From positions 1 through 46,098 of the forward strand of contig PKXJ01000034.1 of the NCBI GenBank assembly GCA_003132305.1: a stretch of DNA of 46,098 bases, read 5' to 3'. Each line of letters starts with the position of its first letter. Position 1 is the stretch's first letter. This stretch comes from Acidimicrobiaceae bacterium (GTDB taxonomy: Bacteria > Actinomycetota > Acidimicrobiia > Acidimicrobiales > RAAP-2). Under the pieces are notes generated by a model, which worked only from the letters and a program-made list of their open reading frames with translations, was not told where the DNA came from and did not search any database. Shown piece by piece: positions 32,904 through 42,026 of this stretch. A program made the position numbers and the translations under genes.

Positions 32904-34439
32904 TCAGCCTGGAAGACGATTGTTGACAAGAGTCCATAAGTCGAGATTGTCAAATGGTTTGTCAATGCACAAATTGTCCATATCCTCGAGAAACTGGCGC
33001 GCCTGAGACGTGAACGCTCCTCCCGTCAAAAAAATCACATTCGACGCTTGATCTGGATCAACCTGCACGAGTCGTGAATGAAACTCCATGCCAGTAATGC
33101 CCGGCATCATCAGATCGCAGAAGATGATGTCGTACCGCATACCTTGAGCGATCCATTCAAGGGCCTCTTCCGCAATTGTTGTCCTCATGACGTCGTGCCC
33201 ATTGAGCACCTTTTGAATAAGTACCCCGATCGATGGTTCATCATCTATCACCAGGATCGCACCGCGTCGAGATGATGACTCGACAACGATTGTTGGGGCG
33301 CTGACCCGCTCGCTGCTCTCAGTGGCTGGTTGGAGTTGTACCTTGAATTCGGTACCTCGCCCAACTTCGCTTTCGACGGTGATGGTTCCGCCAATCTCAT
33401 TGATGATCCGCTGACAGATCGAAAGCCCAAGACCAGTTCCGACGCCGACTGGCTTCGTAGTGAAGAAAGGCGAAAATAGCTTCTTTTTGACTTCCGCTGA
33501 CATGCCCGATCCAGTGTCGCGAACCGTGACAACAACGCCCCCGTCGGGAGCCAGCGCAGTCGAAACTGAGATTTCGTTGTCCTCGATGCTTCCTTCAGTG
33601 ATCGATTGGGCGGCATTGACGATGAGATTCAAGAAGACCTGTCCTATTTTCGATTCGTTCCCAGCCACCGGCGGCACAGGAGCAAACTCCGTGCGCAACT
33701 TCGCCCGGTGTCGGATCTCGTTTTGCGCCATGCGTAACGAAGATTCGATCACAGCTTGGATATCAACTGCGGCGCGGGTTTCGTTGTCCGAACGAGCAAA
33801 GAGTCTGAGGTCGCTAGCGACGTTGCGGATTCGCTCTACGGCTTCGTGGGCTTCGCGAACCTCAGTCACTATGTTATGTAGTTCGCTGATCTCTCCGTGT
33901 GCTCGCGCGAGTATTTCAAGATGTTGAAGCGCGAGGTCGAGGTTGCCGACGGCGACGGCGAGCGGGTTATTGATCTCGTGTGCGACTCCGGCGGCGAGAA
34001 TTCCAACCGAAGCCATGCGATCGGAGATCAGGAGCTGTTCTTGCAACTGAGCGCGCTCGCGACGCACTCCTGCTTCGCGGAGTTCGCGATCCACAGCCGG
34101 TGCCAGCAACGTTAGGCGGTTCTTTGAGAAGAAGTCGTGCGCTCCGCTCTTCATTGCCCTGACAACGAATTCCTCCCCAATCGACCCAGAGACAATGATG
34201 AACGGTATGTCAAGGTCGTGACGCTTAAAGATGTCAAGCGCATCTGTCGCGTCGAGTTCCGGCATGTTCCAATCCGAGAGCACGATGTCCCATTCGCGGT
34301 GCCGAAGAGCCGATTCGAGGTCGGTTTCAGTGTCGACACGTTCGGATTCGAGCTCGTACCCGTGGCGCGTGAGTTCGCGACGAAGAATGTCAGCATCGTC
34401 GCGCGAATCGTCAATAATGAGTACACGGAGCGTTGACAT
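32904..34439 (-). CDS. REC-histidine kinase-REC hybrid protein
   Basis: The 511-residue soluble signalling protein has an N-terminal receiver (1-125: VLIIDDSRDDADIL, phospho-Asp in IVLSDWNMPELD). An NtrB-like kinase core follows with H-box SVGILAAGVAHEINNPLAVA, N-box FLNLIVNAAQSI, and G-boxes DTGSGMS and GTGLGLSICQRI. The C-terminal receiver has ILVIDDEPSIGVLI and IIFCDLMMPGITG. With no sensor domain, it is likely switched by phosphorylation of its own receiver, for example by the CheA upstream in the operon. It is the last gene of the chemosensory operon, 11 bp after the frameshifted receiver gene. Confidence 0.9.
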   Translation of the reverse strand: MSTLRVLIIDDSRDDADILRRELTRHGYELESERVDTETDLESALRHREWDIVLSDWNMPELDATDALDIFKRHDLDIPFIIVSGSIGEEFVVRAMKSGAHDFFSKNRLTLLAPAVDRELREAGVRRERAQLQEQLLISDRMASVGILAAGVAHEINNPLAVAVGNLDLALQHLEILARAHGEISELHNIVTEVREAHEAVERIRNVASDLRLFARSDNETRAAVDIQAVIESSLRMAQNEIRHRAKLRTEFAPVPPVAGNESKIGQVFLNLIVNAAQSITEGSIEDNEISVSTALAPDGGVVVTVRDTGSGMSAEVKKKLFSPFFTTKPVGVGTGLGLSICQRIINEIGGTITVESEVGRGTEFKVQLQPATESSERVSAPTIVVESSSRRGAILVIDDEPSIGVLIQKVLNGHDVMRTTIAEEALEWIAQGMRYDIIFCDLMMPGITGMEFHSRLVQVDPDQASNVIFLTGGAFTSQARQFLEDMDNLCIDKPFDNLDLWTLVNNRLPG

Positions 34440-34450
34440 AGCGCGGTTCC

Positions 34451-34888
34451 TTACTTCACTGGAAAGGGCTCGTTGAGCACGGGCCAGTGTAGCCCAAGGT
34501 GATCGGCGGCTTCGATGAACTGTGCAAAATCAACCGGCTTGCGAACAAAGCTGTTCGCACCAAGATCGTAACTAGCAATCACATCCCTTTCCGCATTGCT
34601 TGAGGTAAGGACAATGACGGGAAGCCGACGCGTGCGTGTGTCCGCGCGCAGGCGACGTAGGACCTGAGCCCACTGACCCTAGGAAACTTCAAGTCGAGCA
34701 GAACGACCGAAGGCGTCCGGCTTGGATCGCGATCAGCGTAAGGTCCGCTCGTGAAGAGATAGTCGAGTGCTTCTTCGCCATCTCGAACGACAACGATCTC
34801 GTGAGCGATGTTGCTTTGCGAAAAAGCCCGAAGCGTCAACTCGACATCGTCATCCGGGTCTTCGACGAGGAGGATGACGCCCCCCTCA
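34451..34888 (-). pseudogene. stand-alone receiver protein (CheY/Rcp1-like), two frameshifts
   Basis: A complete single-domain receiver can be reconstructed: GVILLVED with the acidic pocket, phospho-Asp in SVVLLDLKFPRVSGL, VIVLTSSNAERDV (Thr) and ANSFVRKPVDF (Lys), ending at TAA 34451-34453. Two single-base defects break it. A GTG overlapping the upstream kinase stop (GTGA) is out of frame because the following run has six G where seven would restore the frame. One base is missing around the segment GGGCTCAGGTCCTACG (about 34660-34675). Either the gene is newly dead or the assembly has homopolymer-type errors. Its size and wording resemble the receivers that pair with phytochrome-like kinases such as the triple-REC protein upstream. 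Confidence 0.8.
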
Positions 34889-36862
34889 CGCTGTCACAGG
34901 AGGCAACGCCGAGGACAAGGTAAAGGAAATCGTCGCACCCCCGCCGACTGTTCCTTCCGCCCGCACTTCACCACCGTGGCGCTCGATGATCCGGTGCACG
35001 GTCGCGAGCCCGATACCCGTACCGGGAAAATCTTCCTCGCCGTGCAAGCGCTGAAATGGCTTGAACAACTTCTCGACGTACTTCATGTCGAACCCACTCC
35101 CGTTGTCTCGCAGGAAATAGACCGTGACTCCGTCCTGATCGTAGGCGCCGAATTCAATCTTCGGTTCGGCAACGCGAGAAGTGAACTTCCATGCGTTCTC
35201 GAACAAATTCTCCAACGCCGCCTTCATAAGTCGGCTGTCCGCCAAGGCTTCGGGTCCGTTGCTGATCTCCACGACGACGTGTCGGTCAGGATCGCGTTGC
35301 GCGAGTGAAGTCGTGATGACTTGAGCTATCGCCGAAAGATCCACGTGATCGCGATGAAGTCCCGTCTGACCAACGCGGGAGAGTTCGAGTAGGTCGTCGA
35401 TGAGTTCTCCCATCCGCTGTGCCGCGGCACGAACGCGCCCAAGGTAGTCGACGCCTGTTGCGTCGAGTTTGTCCTTGTAGTCCTCAAGTAAGGCCTGGCT
35501 AAACCCGTCGATTCCACGAAGTGGGGCCCGAAGGTCGTGCGAGACCGAATAACTGAACGCTTCGAGTTCACGGTTCTTGCGTTCAAGTGCGGCTACGAGC
35601 ACGGCCCGAGTCTCAGATAACTCGGCTGCGGCCCGAGCCTCGGTGGCCTCGATCTCCTTGTGTAACAGTTGGTCTCTTATGTTGCGATTCTCATCTTCGA
35701 ATTGCTTGCGCCGTATCTGTGCCCGTACGCGGGCGATCAACACTTCGAACTCGCTCGATTTCTGGATGTAATCGTCGGCCCCGGCGCCGAGCGCATTGAT
35801 CATCGCTTCTCGATCTTCGAGAGACGTCAGCATGATGATCGGTACCTCGCGTACGACGGGAACCGATTTGATCCTCCGGCAGGTCTCCTCACCGGAAATG
35901 CCAGGCATTAAGAGATCGAGAAGGATGCAGTCAACCACCTGCACCGTAACGAGCTCGAGTGCCTCTTCGCCTGATCGCGCCATTACCACGTCGTAGCCTT
36001 CATTGCGCAAGAGCCGGGCGAGCTCGTTCAGATACGTCGGGCTGTCGTCGACGGCGAGAATCTTCTTTGGACCCGACAGGCTTCGCGTGTCTTCGGCTGT
36101 CGCGGACGTGGCACTTCGCAGCAGCGCCGCGAGTCGGGCAAGAACTACGCCAATGTCCTCCTCCTTGCGCACGAAGGCGTCAGCACCGGCGTCGAGCGCT
36201 ACGAGCTCGGCCTGGCGATCTTCCGTGCCGGTGAGCAAGAGGCAAGGCGTACTGCGTAGCGCGGCGTCAAGGCGGAGACGACGAATGACCGTTCCCCCAT
36301 CGACGTCGGGGAGAACACCGTCGACGATGATTGCATTGGGACGCTGTGCCGCAGCAAGGCGCAGACCCTCTGTGCCGGTCTCCGCGGTGAGCACTTCGTA
36401 GCCCGCCTCGCGACACGCCCGTCGCAGTTCTTCCCGAAACGTGGCACTGTCATCGATGATGAGAACCGTTGTCGACTCGCCCGCGGTGCGCGCTCTCGCC
36501 CGATGAAGTTCTTGGGCCCGGGAGACCACGTAGCGGGTGTCATAGGGCTTGCCGACGTACTCGTCAGCACCAGTCTTGAGCGCTCGGACACGGTCGCGCA
36601 CCTCAGCTTCTGTCGAAAGCATCAAGACGACCACGCCAGCGCTTGCAGGCAACGAGCGCAGCTCGGCAAGGAATTCGACACCGTCGGCGTCGGGGAGCAG
36701 AACGTCGAGGATGATCACATCAATCGCCTCACGTGCCAATAGTTCACGCGCCTCCGCGGCCGTGGCGCACGGAAGAGTGCGAAATCGCGCGGCCTCGAAT
36801 GCTTCGACGAGGTCCATGCGGACGGTCAGGCTGTCGTCGAGGATAAGAACCGTCTCGTTCAT
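34886..36862 (-). CDS. triple-receiver histidine kinase (REC-REC-REC-HisKA-HATPase)
   Basis: The 658-residue soluble protein has three receivers in a row: about 4-120 (VLILDDSLTVR, VIILDVLLPDADG), 132-250 (VLIIDDSATFR, AIIVDGVLPDVDG) and 268-385 (ILAVDDSPTYL, ILLDLLMPGISG). A coiled linker is followed by a phytochrome-type kinase with H-box AFSYSVSHDLRAPLRGIDGF, N-box LENLFENAWKFT and G-boxes DNGSGFD and GTGIGLATV. All three Asp sites are present. It has no sensor or membrane part, so input must come as phosphate, most likely from CheA, and the three receivers could count or compare signals. It overlaps CheB by 4 bp (ATGA) and is followed by the frameshifted receiver, its probable target. Confidence 0.92.
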   Translation of the reverse strand: MNETVLILDDSLTVRMDLVEAFEAARFRTLPCATAAEARELLAREAIDVIILDVLLPDADGVEFLAELRSLPASAGVVVLMLSTEAEVRDRVRALKTGADEYVGKPYDTRYVVSRAQELHRARARTAGESTTVLIIDDSATFREELRRACREAGYEVLTAETGTEGLRLAAAQRPNAIIVDGVLPDVDGGTVIRRLRLDAALRSTPCLLLTGTEDRQAELVALDAGADAFVRKEEDIGVVLARLAALLRSATSATAEDTRSLSGPKKILAVDDSPTYLNELARLLRNEGYDVVMARSGEEALELVTVQVVDCILLDLLMPGISGEETCRRIKSVPVVREVPIIMLTSLEDREAMINALGAGADDYIQKSSEFEVLIARVRAQIRRKQFEDENRNIRDQLLHKEIEATEARAAAELSETRAVLVAALERKNRELEAFSYSVSHDLRAPLRGIDGFSQALLEDYKDKLDATGVDYLGRVRAAAQRMGELIDDLLELSRVGQTGLHRDHVDLSAIAQVITTSLAQRDPDRHVVVEISNGPEALADSRLMKAALENLFENAWKFTSRVAEPKIEFGAYDQDGVTVYFLRDNGSGFDMKYVEKLFKPFQRLHGEEDFPGTGIGLATVHRIIERHGGEVRAEGTVGGGATISFTLSSALPPVTA

Positions 36863-37938
36863 GATCGTGCGGGGCTTTGACGCGCGTCAGTCAGCGTCGA
36901 AAGCGCTGGACCAATCTTCTCAAGCGCCAGGATGTGCTCGACCGCGCCGAGTAGCACGGCTTCCCGAGGCATGCCGTACACGACAGATGTCTCCTCGTCC
37001 TGCGCGATGGTGAGCCCTCCATTGTGGCGAACTGCCGCGAGCCCCGCAGCACCGTCTCGTCCCATACCGGTAAGCAGGCACGCAGCGGCGTTGGGGCCGT
37101 ATTCGGTTGCCACCGACTCAAACAAGACATCCACCGATGGCCGACAGAAGTGACGCTCGGGACCGTTCGTAAGGTACAGCCTCGCGCCTCGTATCTCGAG
37201 GTGGTGGTCGGGAGGTGCCATAATGACTCGCCCTACCGCATCACTCATTGGCTGGCCGTCCACCGCGTAGTCCACTCGCCGGCTTGTCTGACCATCGAGC
37301 CAATCGGCGAACGCGGCACCGAAGGACGCACCGATGTGCAAGACCACGATCACGGGAATCATGAAACTTGAGGGGAGTCCCCGAAGCACTTCGACGATGG
37401 CACCGGGCCCCCCGGTCGATGCACCAATCGCAACCATCTCAAAGGGCCCGCGGCCGATTGGGATCGTTGGCGTCGATCGGGTCTTCAAGGCCGCGGGACT
37501 ATCCGATCGATCAAGTCGACCGCGTGGGTGAGTAATGACACGTATCCTCGCGACGAGCGCCACCGTCGCGAGGAAGTCGCGTTCCCACTTGCGGTCCGAT
37601 TCGTCACCGCGCGGCTTGTCCATCACGTCCACGGCACCAGCAGAAAGTGCCTCGTAGGTCTTGAACAGTTCTCCGCGATTAACCGATGCCGAGACGATGA
37701 GGATCGGCGTCGGGCAATGCGCCATGATGTACTCCGTGGCGGCGAGGCCGCTCATCACCGGAAGCATCATGTCCATCGTGATGACGTCGGGACGGATCTG
37801 TTGACAAAGAGCAATCGCCTGCTTGCCATCGGCCGCCTCGCCAACGACGTCAATGTCGGGGTCGGAATCGAGCACGGCGCGCAGCCGTGCGCGCATGGTC
37901 GCTGAGTCTTCGACGATGAGGACCCGGGTGGCGCACAC
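36859..37938 (-). CDS. cheB: CheB chemoreceptor methylesterase
   Basis: A 359-residue two-domain CheB. The receiver (1-120) has VLIVEDSATMR and Asp56 in VITMDMMLPVMSG. The methylesterase domain (about 165-345) holds the catalytic triad Ser174 (IGASTGGPGAI), His201 (IVVLHIGASF) and Asp295 (LTGMGRDGAAGL). It removes methyl groups from, or deamidates, the receptor to reset sensitivity and is activated by CheA. The GTG start lies one base after the CheA stop, and its end overlaps the triple-receiver kinase. With CheR in the same operon, it makes a full adaptation pair for the MCP. Confidence 0.96.
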   Translation of the reverse strand: MCATRVLIVEDSATMRARLRAVLDSDPDIDVVGEAADGKQAIALCQQIRPDVITMDMMLPVMSGLAATEYIMAHCPTPILIVSASVNRGELFKTYEALSAGAVDVMDKPRGDESDRKWERDFLATVALVARIRVITHPRGRLDRSDSPAALKTRSTPTIPIGRGPFEMVAIGASTGGPGAIVEVLRGLPSSFMIPVIVVLHIGASFGAAFADWLDGQTSRRVDYAVDGQPMSDAVGRVIMAPPDHHLEIRGARLYLTNGPERHFCRPSVDVLFESVATEYGPNAAACLLTGMGRDGAAGLAAVRHNGGLTIAQDEETSVVYGMPREAVLLGAVEHILALEKIGPALSTLTDARQSPARS

Positions 37939-37939
37939 C

Positions 37940-40006
37940 TCAGCGCACCGTCAATTCCTTGATGCGCTCGAGAAGTTTGCCCTGATCAAACTCGCCTTTG
38001 GTGACGTAGGCGCCCGCGCCAACATCAATGCCGCGCTGGAGATCCTCGGGCGCAGAGCGCGAGGTCACGAGAATGGCGGGAATGTCGCGCAGCGTCGGGT
38101 CTGCCTTGGTCTGTTCAATAAAGGCGAAGCCGTCCATACCGGGCATTTCAACATCGACGAGAAAAAGTAGATAGCGCGTACTCTTCGCCTTGACAAGACC
38201 TTCCTCTGCCGATGATGCGACTTCGACGCTGTAACTCGCCGACTCGAGAATGCTTTGTTCGAGCATTCGCGTCGTCAGCGAATCATCAATAACGAGGATC
38301 GGGGCGAGAGAAGCGACATCGGCTTCGCGGCGTACCTGGTGTTCGTTGCGTTGTGCCCTGGAAACGAGTCCGTCAGAGTCGAGCACAAGTTGGGGATTAC
38401 CCTCCGCGTCGAGCCACACGCCAGAGACGATCGGGGACACTGATAGGAAGCTCGGGAGAGGCCGGACAACGACATTCGAAGTTCCAAGCAATCGATGCAC
38501 TCCGATCGCGACAGCACCGGAACTTCCCGAGGTGATGACCACCGAACAGTCTCCGTGCATGCGAGGTGCGACTGTCTTGTCGGAGAGTGTCTCGGACAGA
38601 TGCAGGAATGGAAAGACGTTTCCATCGTGGGTCAACGTTTCGCCCTGCACACTCGCGCGAATGTCCTCCGAATCAACGCGCACGGTCTGTACGACGGAGT
38701 CGAGCGGGATGAGTACCGTGACCCCATCGGATTCGACGGCAAGCGCCTCAAAGGAGGCGAGGGAAAGCGGCACCTCGAGCTTGACCGATGTACCCTTTCC
38801 GGTTTCGGTCGTCGCCGTGACTTCTCCGCCGGCGCGCTCCGCGAAATCTCGTACAACGTCGAGTCCAATCCCCCTACCGGACAGTTCGGTAACCGCGCCC
38901 GAGGTGCTAATCCCGCCTTTCAACAGGAGTCGCATGAGTTCGGACGAGTCGAGGGTTGCCGAGTCATCGACGAGGAGTCCCTTCCGTCGGGCGGAATTGC
39001 GGACGGCATCGAGATCGATTCCACGACCGTCATCACGACACGCGAAGACAACATTGCGACCGCGCCGTGCAACCTCGAGGGTCACGTGCCCATCGGACGT
39101 CTTTCCGATTGCGCGCCGCTCATCCTCGGGCTCGATCCCGTGCACCACGGCGTTGCGGACAATATGTTGAAGCGCTCCTTGGGCGGCCGTGAGTAGATGC
39201 ACGTCGAGCCGGATTTCGCCACCGTGACCCTCAAAGACGACACGCTTGGCTTGCGCGTGGGCCGCGTCCCTCGCCGCACGCTCCAAATCAGTGAATAGCA
39301 CGCCTACGGGCACGAGACGCAGCCGTTCGATGCCGTCGCGGATGTCGCCTAGTTCTCGATCGAGTTGCTCGGTGTCACCACTCACGGCCCGTTCGAATGT
39401 TGCGACCGCACTTAAGAGCTCACTCGCCACGCTCTGTAGCCCCTCGGAGTTCTCTCTGTTGACTCGGTGCCCTTTCTCCAGTCCGCGCGGTGCAGCGAGT
39501 TGCGATACCACATGTGAAGCGAGCTCGCGAACGCGTTCGATACCGTGAAGTTCATTCTGCAATGCGCCGAGGCGAGCGTGCGCCTCTCCTACTCCGTCGA
39601 GCAGTACGTCGATCTCACCGATCTCTGCTCGGATCGTGCGAGTGGACGTTTCGGGTTGCGAACGCTCTGACGTGGCTGACGCGACGGTATCGGGAAACGG
39701 CAGTTGCTTTATCAGTGTTCCGATATCGTCAAGAAGCCCCAAGATCGCGTCCAATCGATCTCTCGGCATCGCATCGCTCGAGTCGCGGAAGGGGTCAAGA
39801 ACCTCTTCGATCGCGTGGGCGTGATCGGCGATTTCTCGCTGTCGCACGATACGCGCCGCACCTTTCAAGGTGTGTGCGTGACGAAGCATCTCCGTCGCGG
39901 ATGGCGCGGGCGAGACGCCCTTATCGAGATGGAGCGCGCCCTTGGTGAGCTCATCGAGGAGCTCCTTTGCCTCGACGCGGAAATATCGATAGGGATCGTC
40001 AGCCAT
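37940..40006 (-). CDS. cheA: CheA-type histidine kinase with C-terminal receiver
   Basis: The 688-residue kinase lacks a P2 domain. The Hpt domain (1-105) has its phospho-His in [14 protein letters not shown] (His45). A dimer/linker region follows, then the HATPase (about 275-400) with [25 protein letters not shown] and [11 protein letters not shown]. The CheW-like domain (about 410-545) is followed by a receiver (about 568-688) with [13 protein letters not shown] and phospho-Asp in [13 protein letters not shown]. CheA-REC fusions are typical of non-flagellar (Wsp/Pil/Frz-like) pathways. The ATG overlaps the MCP stop by 8 bp. It should phosphorylate CheB, its own receiver, and the multi-receiver kinases downstream. 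Confidence 0.95.
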   Translation of the reverse strand: MADDPYRYFRVEAKELLDELTKGALHLDKGVSPAPSATEMLRHAHTLKGAARIVRQREIADHAHAIEEVLDPFRDSSDAMPRDRLDAILGLLDDIGTLIKQLPFPDTVASATSERSQPETSTRTIRAEIGEIDVLLDGVGEAHARLGALQNELHGIERVRELASHVVSQLAAPRGLEKGHRVNRENSEGLQSVASELLSAVATFERAVSGDTEQLDRELGDIRDGIERLRLVPVGVLFTDLERAARDAAHAQAKRVVFEGHGGEIRLDVHLLTAAQGALQHIVRNAVVHGIEPEDERRAIGKTSDGHVTLEVARRGRNVVFACRDDGRGIDLDAVRNSARRKGLLVDDSATLDSSELMRLLLKGGISTSGAVTELSGRGIGLDVVRDFAERAGGEVTATTETGKGTSVKLEVPLSLASFEALAVESDGVTVLIPLDSVVQTVRVDSEDIRASVQGETLTHDGNVFPFLHLSETLSDKTVAPRMHGDCSVVITSGSSGAVAIGVHRLLGTSNVVVRPLPSFLSVSPIVSGVWLDAEGNPQLVLDSDGLVSRAQRNEHQVRREADVASLAPILVIDDSLTTRMLEQSILESASYSVEVASSAEEGLVKAKSTRYLLFLVDVEMPGMDGFAFIEQTKADPTLRDIPAILVTSRSAPEDLQRGIDVGAGAYVTKGEFDQGKLLERIKELTVR

Positions 40007-41486
40007 GGCCCTGACCGGCAGCCCCTGCCTCTACGAGTCGCCCCAGACTCTCCGACAGAGCCGCCAACTGGGACGCCGTCTGGTACGTCTCACTTGAGCT
40101 CACTTCGGCCTCCTTGGTGCTTTGGGCGACGTCCGAGATCGCGACGTTGACCTGCTCGACGGCAGTCGATTGCTGCTTGGTCGACAACTCGATCTCGCGC
40201 GCTGCGTCCGTGGTCGTCGATACGAGCGTGGCGATCTCGTCGAAGGCTTGTGCCACATCGCCGAACTGCTCGCTTCCCGCGTCGACCGCTTTCGACCCGA
40301 TTTCTATTGCCATGACTGTCGTATTCACGGCACTGCGCACGACATCGATGAGGCCGCGGATCTCCTTCGTCGAGTCGGCAACTCGATCGGCGAGCTTTCG
40401 GATCTCGTCGGCAACCACGGCGAAGCGCTTACCGGCCTCGCCAGCACCGGCGGCCTCAATGGTCGAGTTGATCGCGAGGATGTTCGTCTGTTCGGAAAGT
40501 TCGGTGACGATCTCGAGCACCGCGCCGATCCGCTGCGACTTCTCACCGAGCTCGAGCATGTGATCGACTATGACGTCCACCTGGCGACGAATGTCGGTGA
40601 TCGACGTCTGGGCCTTGTTGACGGTCACTTCTCCCTTGCGACCCGCGCCCGCCGTCTGTTCGGCGACTTGCGCCACCCGTTGCGCACTCTCTGCGATCTG
40701 GCGTGACGTGGCGAGCAGCTCACTGATGGTCGTCGAAATCTCATTCATTGCCGTCGCTTGCTCCTTGGCGCCGCTCGCCTGTTGATTGGCGGTGGCTTGC
40801 AGTTCAGCGGACGAACTCTTCATTTCGCCGACCGCGGTGGCGATCCTGCGTCGAAGCGATCGGGTGAGGAAGAACGCGAATATCGCCGCCAAAATGGCGG
40901 CTGCAATTGCGATAACAAGGACCAAGGTGAACGCCGTCGACGTATCATTTGTCGACGCCTGTCGGGCACTCGCGAGCAGTTTCTCCTCATTCGCGACAAA
41001 TGCGCTGATCGCCGCGTCGAGCTGGTTACGCGTCGCGGTGTCGGCCGGAGAAGAAAAAACCAGGTCGATCGCCGCCAGAGAAATACCTGGGGTTCGCAGC
41101 GCGATGGCGGCATCGACCGCTTGAACGTGCCCCTTCTCGGACTGTTGGATTGCGCCAGCCAGACGACGCTCGGTTGCCGTGTTGTTGTTTGCCTGCATAT
41201 CGCTGAAGTTCGTCTGAAATGCTTGGCGCGCGGTTGACAATTGAGTGAGGTACGTCTTCTCTCCGGTCAAGAGGAAACCACGATTAGCCGCGTTCGCCTC
41301 GCTGCTGGCGGTGCTGAGGCTCTGGGCGTCGAGGAGAAGACGGTAGTTGACGTTAATGACGTGATCTTTGCTCGAGACCACGCTGTTCAGCGCAACGACA
41401 GAAATCAAGCCGACGGCGATTATCAGCACAACCATGGCGGAGAATCCCGCAACGATTCTCCGTGAGAACGTCCAATCCTTCGTCAT
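39999..41486 (-). CDS. methyl-accepting chemotaxis protein, without a recognisable HAMP domain
   Basis: The 495-residue receptor has a first membrane helix ([21 protein letters not shown] cut to about 12-32), an extracytoplasmic helical sensor (about 35-185) with NRGFLLTGE, the CHASE3-type signature, and a second helix near 188-210. The cytoplasmic signalling coil has a hairpin tip [20 protein letters not shown] followed by [14 protein letters not shown], the CheA/CheW-binding site. After the second helix the sequence goes straight into the coiled coil ([20 protein letters not shown]) without an evident HAMP. There is no C-terminal CheR-tethering pentapeptide. It starts three bases after the CheW stop. 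It probably senses a periplasmic or membrane cue and forms the core array. Confidence 0.92.
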   Translation of the reverse strand: MTKDWTFSRRIVAGFSAMVVLIIAVGLISVVALNSVVSSKDHVINVNYRLLLDAQSLSTASSEANAANRGFLLTGEKTYLTQLSTARQAFQTNFSDMQANNNTATERRLAGAIQQSEKGHVQAVDAAIALRTPGISLAAIDLVFSSPADTATRNQLDAAISAFVANEEKLLASARQASTNDTSTAFTLVLVIAIAAAILAAIFAFFLTRSLRRRIATAVGEMKSSSAELQATANQQASGAKEQATAMNEISTTISELLATSRQIAESAQRVAQVAEQTAGAGRKGEVTVNKAQTSITDIRRQVDVIVDHMLELGEKSQRIGAVLEIVTELSEQTNILAINSTIEAAGAGEAGKRFAVVADEIRKLADRVADSTKEIRGLIDVVRSAVNTTVMAIEIGSKAVDAGSEQFGDVAQAFDEIATLVSTTTDAAREIELSTKQQSTAVEQVNVAISDVAQSTKEAEVSSSETYQTASQLAALSESLGRLVEAGAAGQGHG

Positions 41487-41489
41487 CGT

Positions 41490-42026
41490 TTACGACTCCT
41501 TCTCTTGAGACTCTTTGGTCACATTGATCGCTTCGAGCAGAGCCGGGACTCTCACGATCGGTCGTACAACATCTGCCAACTGTATTGTCTCTTGTGCACC
41601 CAAACGTGTTCCTTCACCTCCAGCATGCGTGGCGATCGCGTCGCGAGACACTCGCAGGTGACCTTCGAATCGATCGAACGCGAACCCGACTGTCGAGTCG
41701 GGGGCAGCGAGGACCAGCCATCGGCTTGGTTCAGTTGCCTCAGCACCGAGCAGGACGCGCAAATCGTAGACGGCGACAATGGTCCCGCGAAAGCCCGCGA
41801 TTCCGAGCAGTTCCGGCGATGTTCCGGGCAGTCTCGTAACGGGCTTGTTGGCGTAGAGGCCCGTAATCTCTGAAAGACGAAGCGCGTAGGGAGCCTGTCC
41901 TACGCCAATTGCCAACAAGTCCTCTGGCGGGTCACCGGCCGTCGGTGGGGCAACGCTAAACGTCGAGTCGAAGGCGTCACGCATCGCTTGGACTCGGTCC
42001 GTCGCGGTTGCGTGATCTTGGGTCAC
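41490..42026 (-). CDS. cheW: CheW coupling protein (second copy)
   Basis: The 178-residue CheW-like protein has an acidic, disordered head (about 35 residues) before the double beta-barrel: LLAIGVGQAPYALRLSEITG, VTRLPGTSPELLGIAGFRGT and IVAVYDLRVLLG. The 'GIAGFRG.IV.VYDL' block is the receptor/CheA interface. It links the MCP to CheA. Its GTG overlaps the CheR stop (GTGA). Having two CheW genes in one operon is normal for Wsp-type pathways. Confidence 0.93.
   Translation of the reverse strand: MTQDHATATDRVQAMRDAFDSTFSVAPPTAGDPPEDLLAIGVGQAPYALRLSEITGLYANKPVTRLPGTSPELLGIAGFRGTIVAVYDLRVLLGAEATEPSRWLVLAAPDSTVGFAFDRFEGHLRVSRDAIATHAGGEGTRLGAQETIQLADVVRPIVRVPALLEAINVTKESQEKES

Noticed and set aside
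32641-32937. 98-residue leftward frame between the BNR gene and the kinase
   Set aside because: No family features, and it overlaps the end of the REC-kinase-REC gene.
38250-39170. 306-residue plus-strand frame opposite cheA
   Set aside because: Ser/Arg/Thr-rich shadow of a well-conserved CheA coding region.
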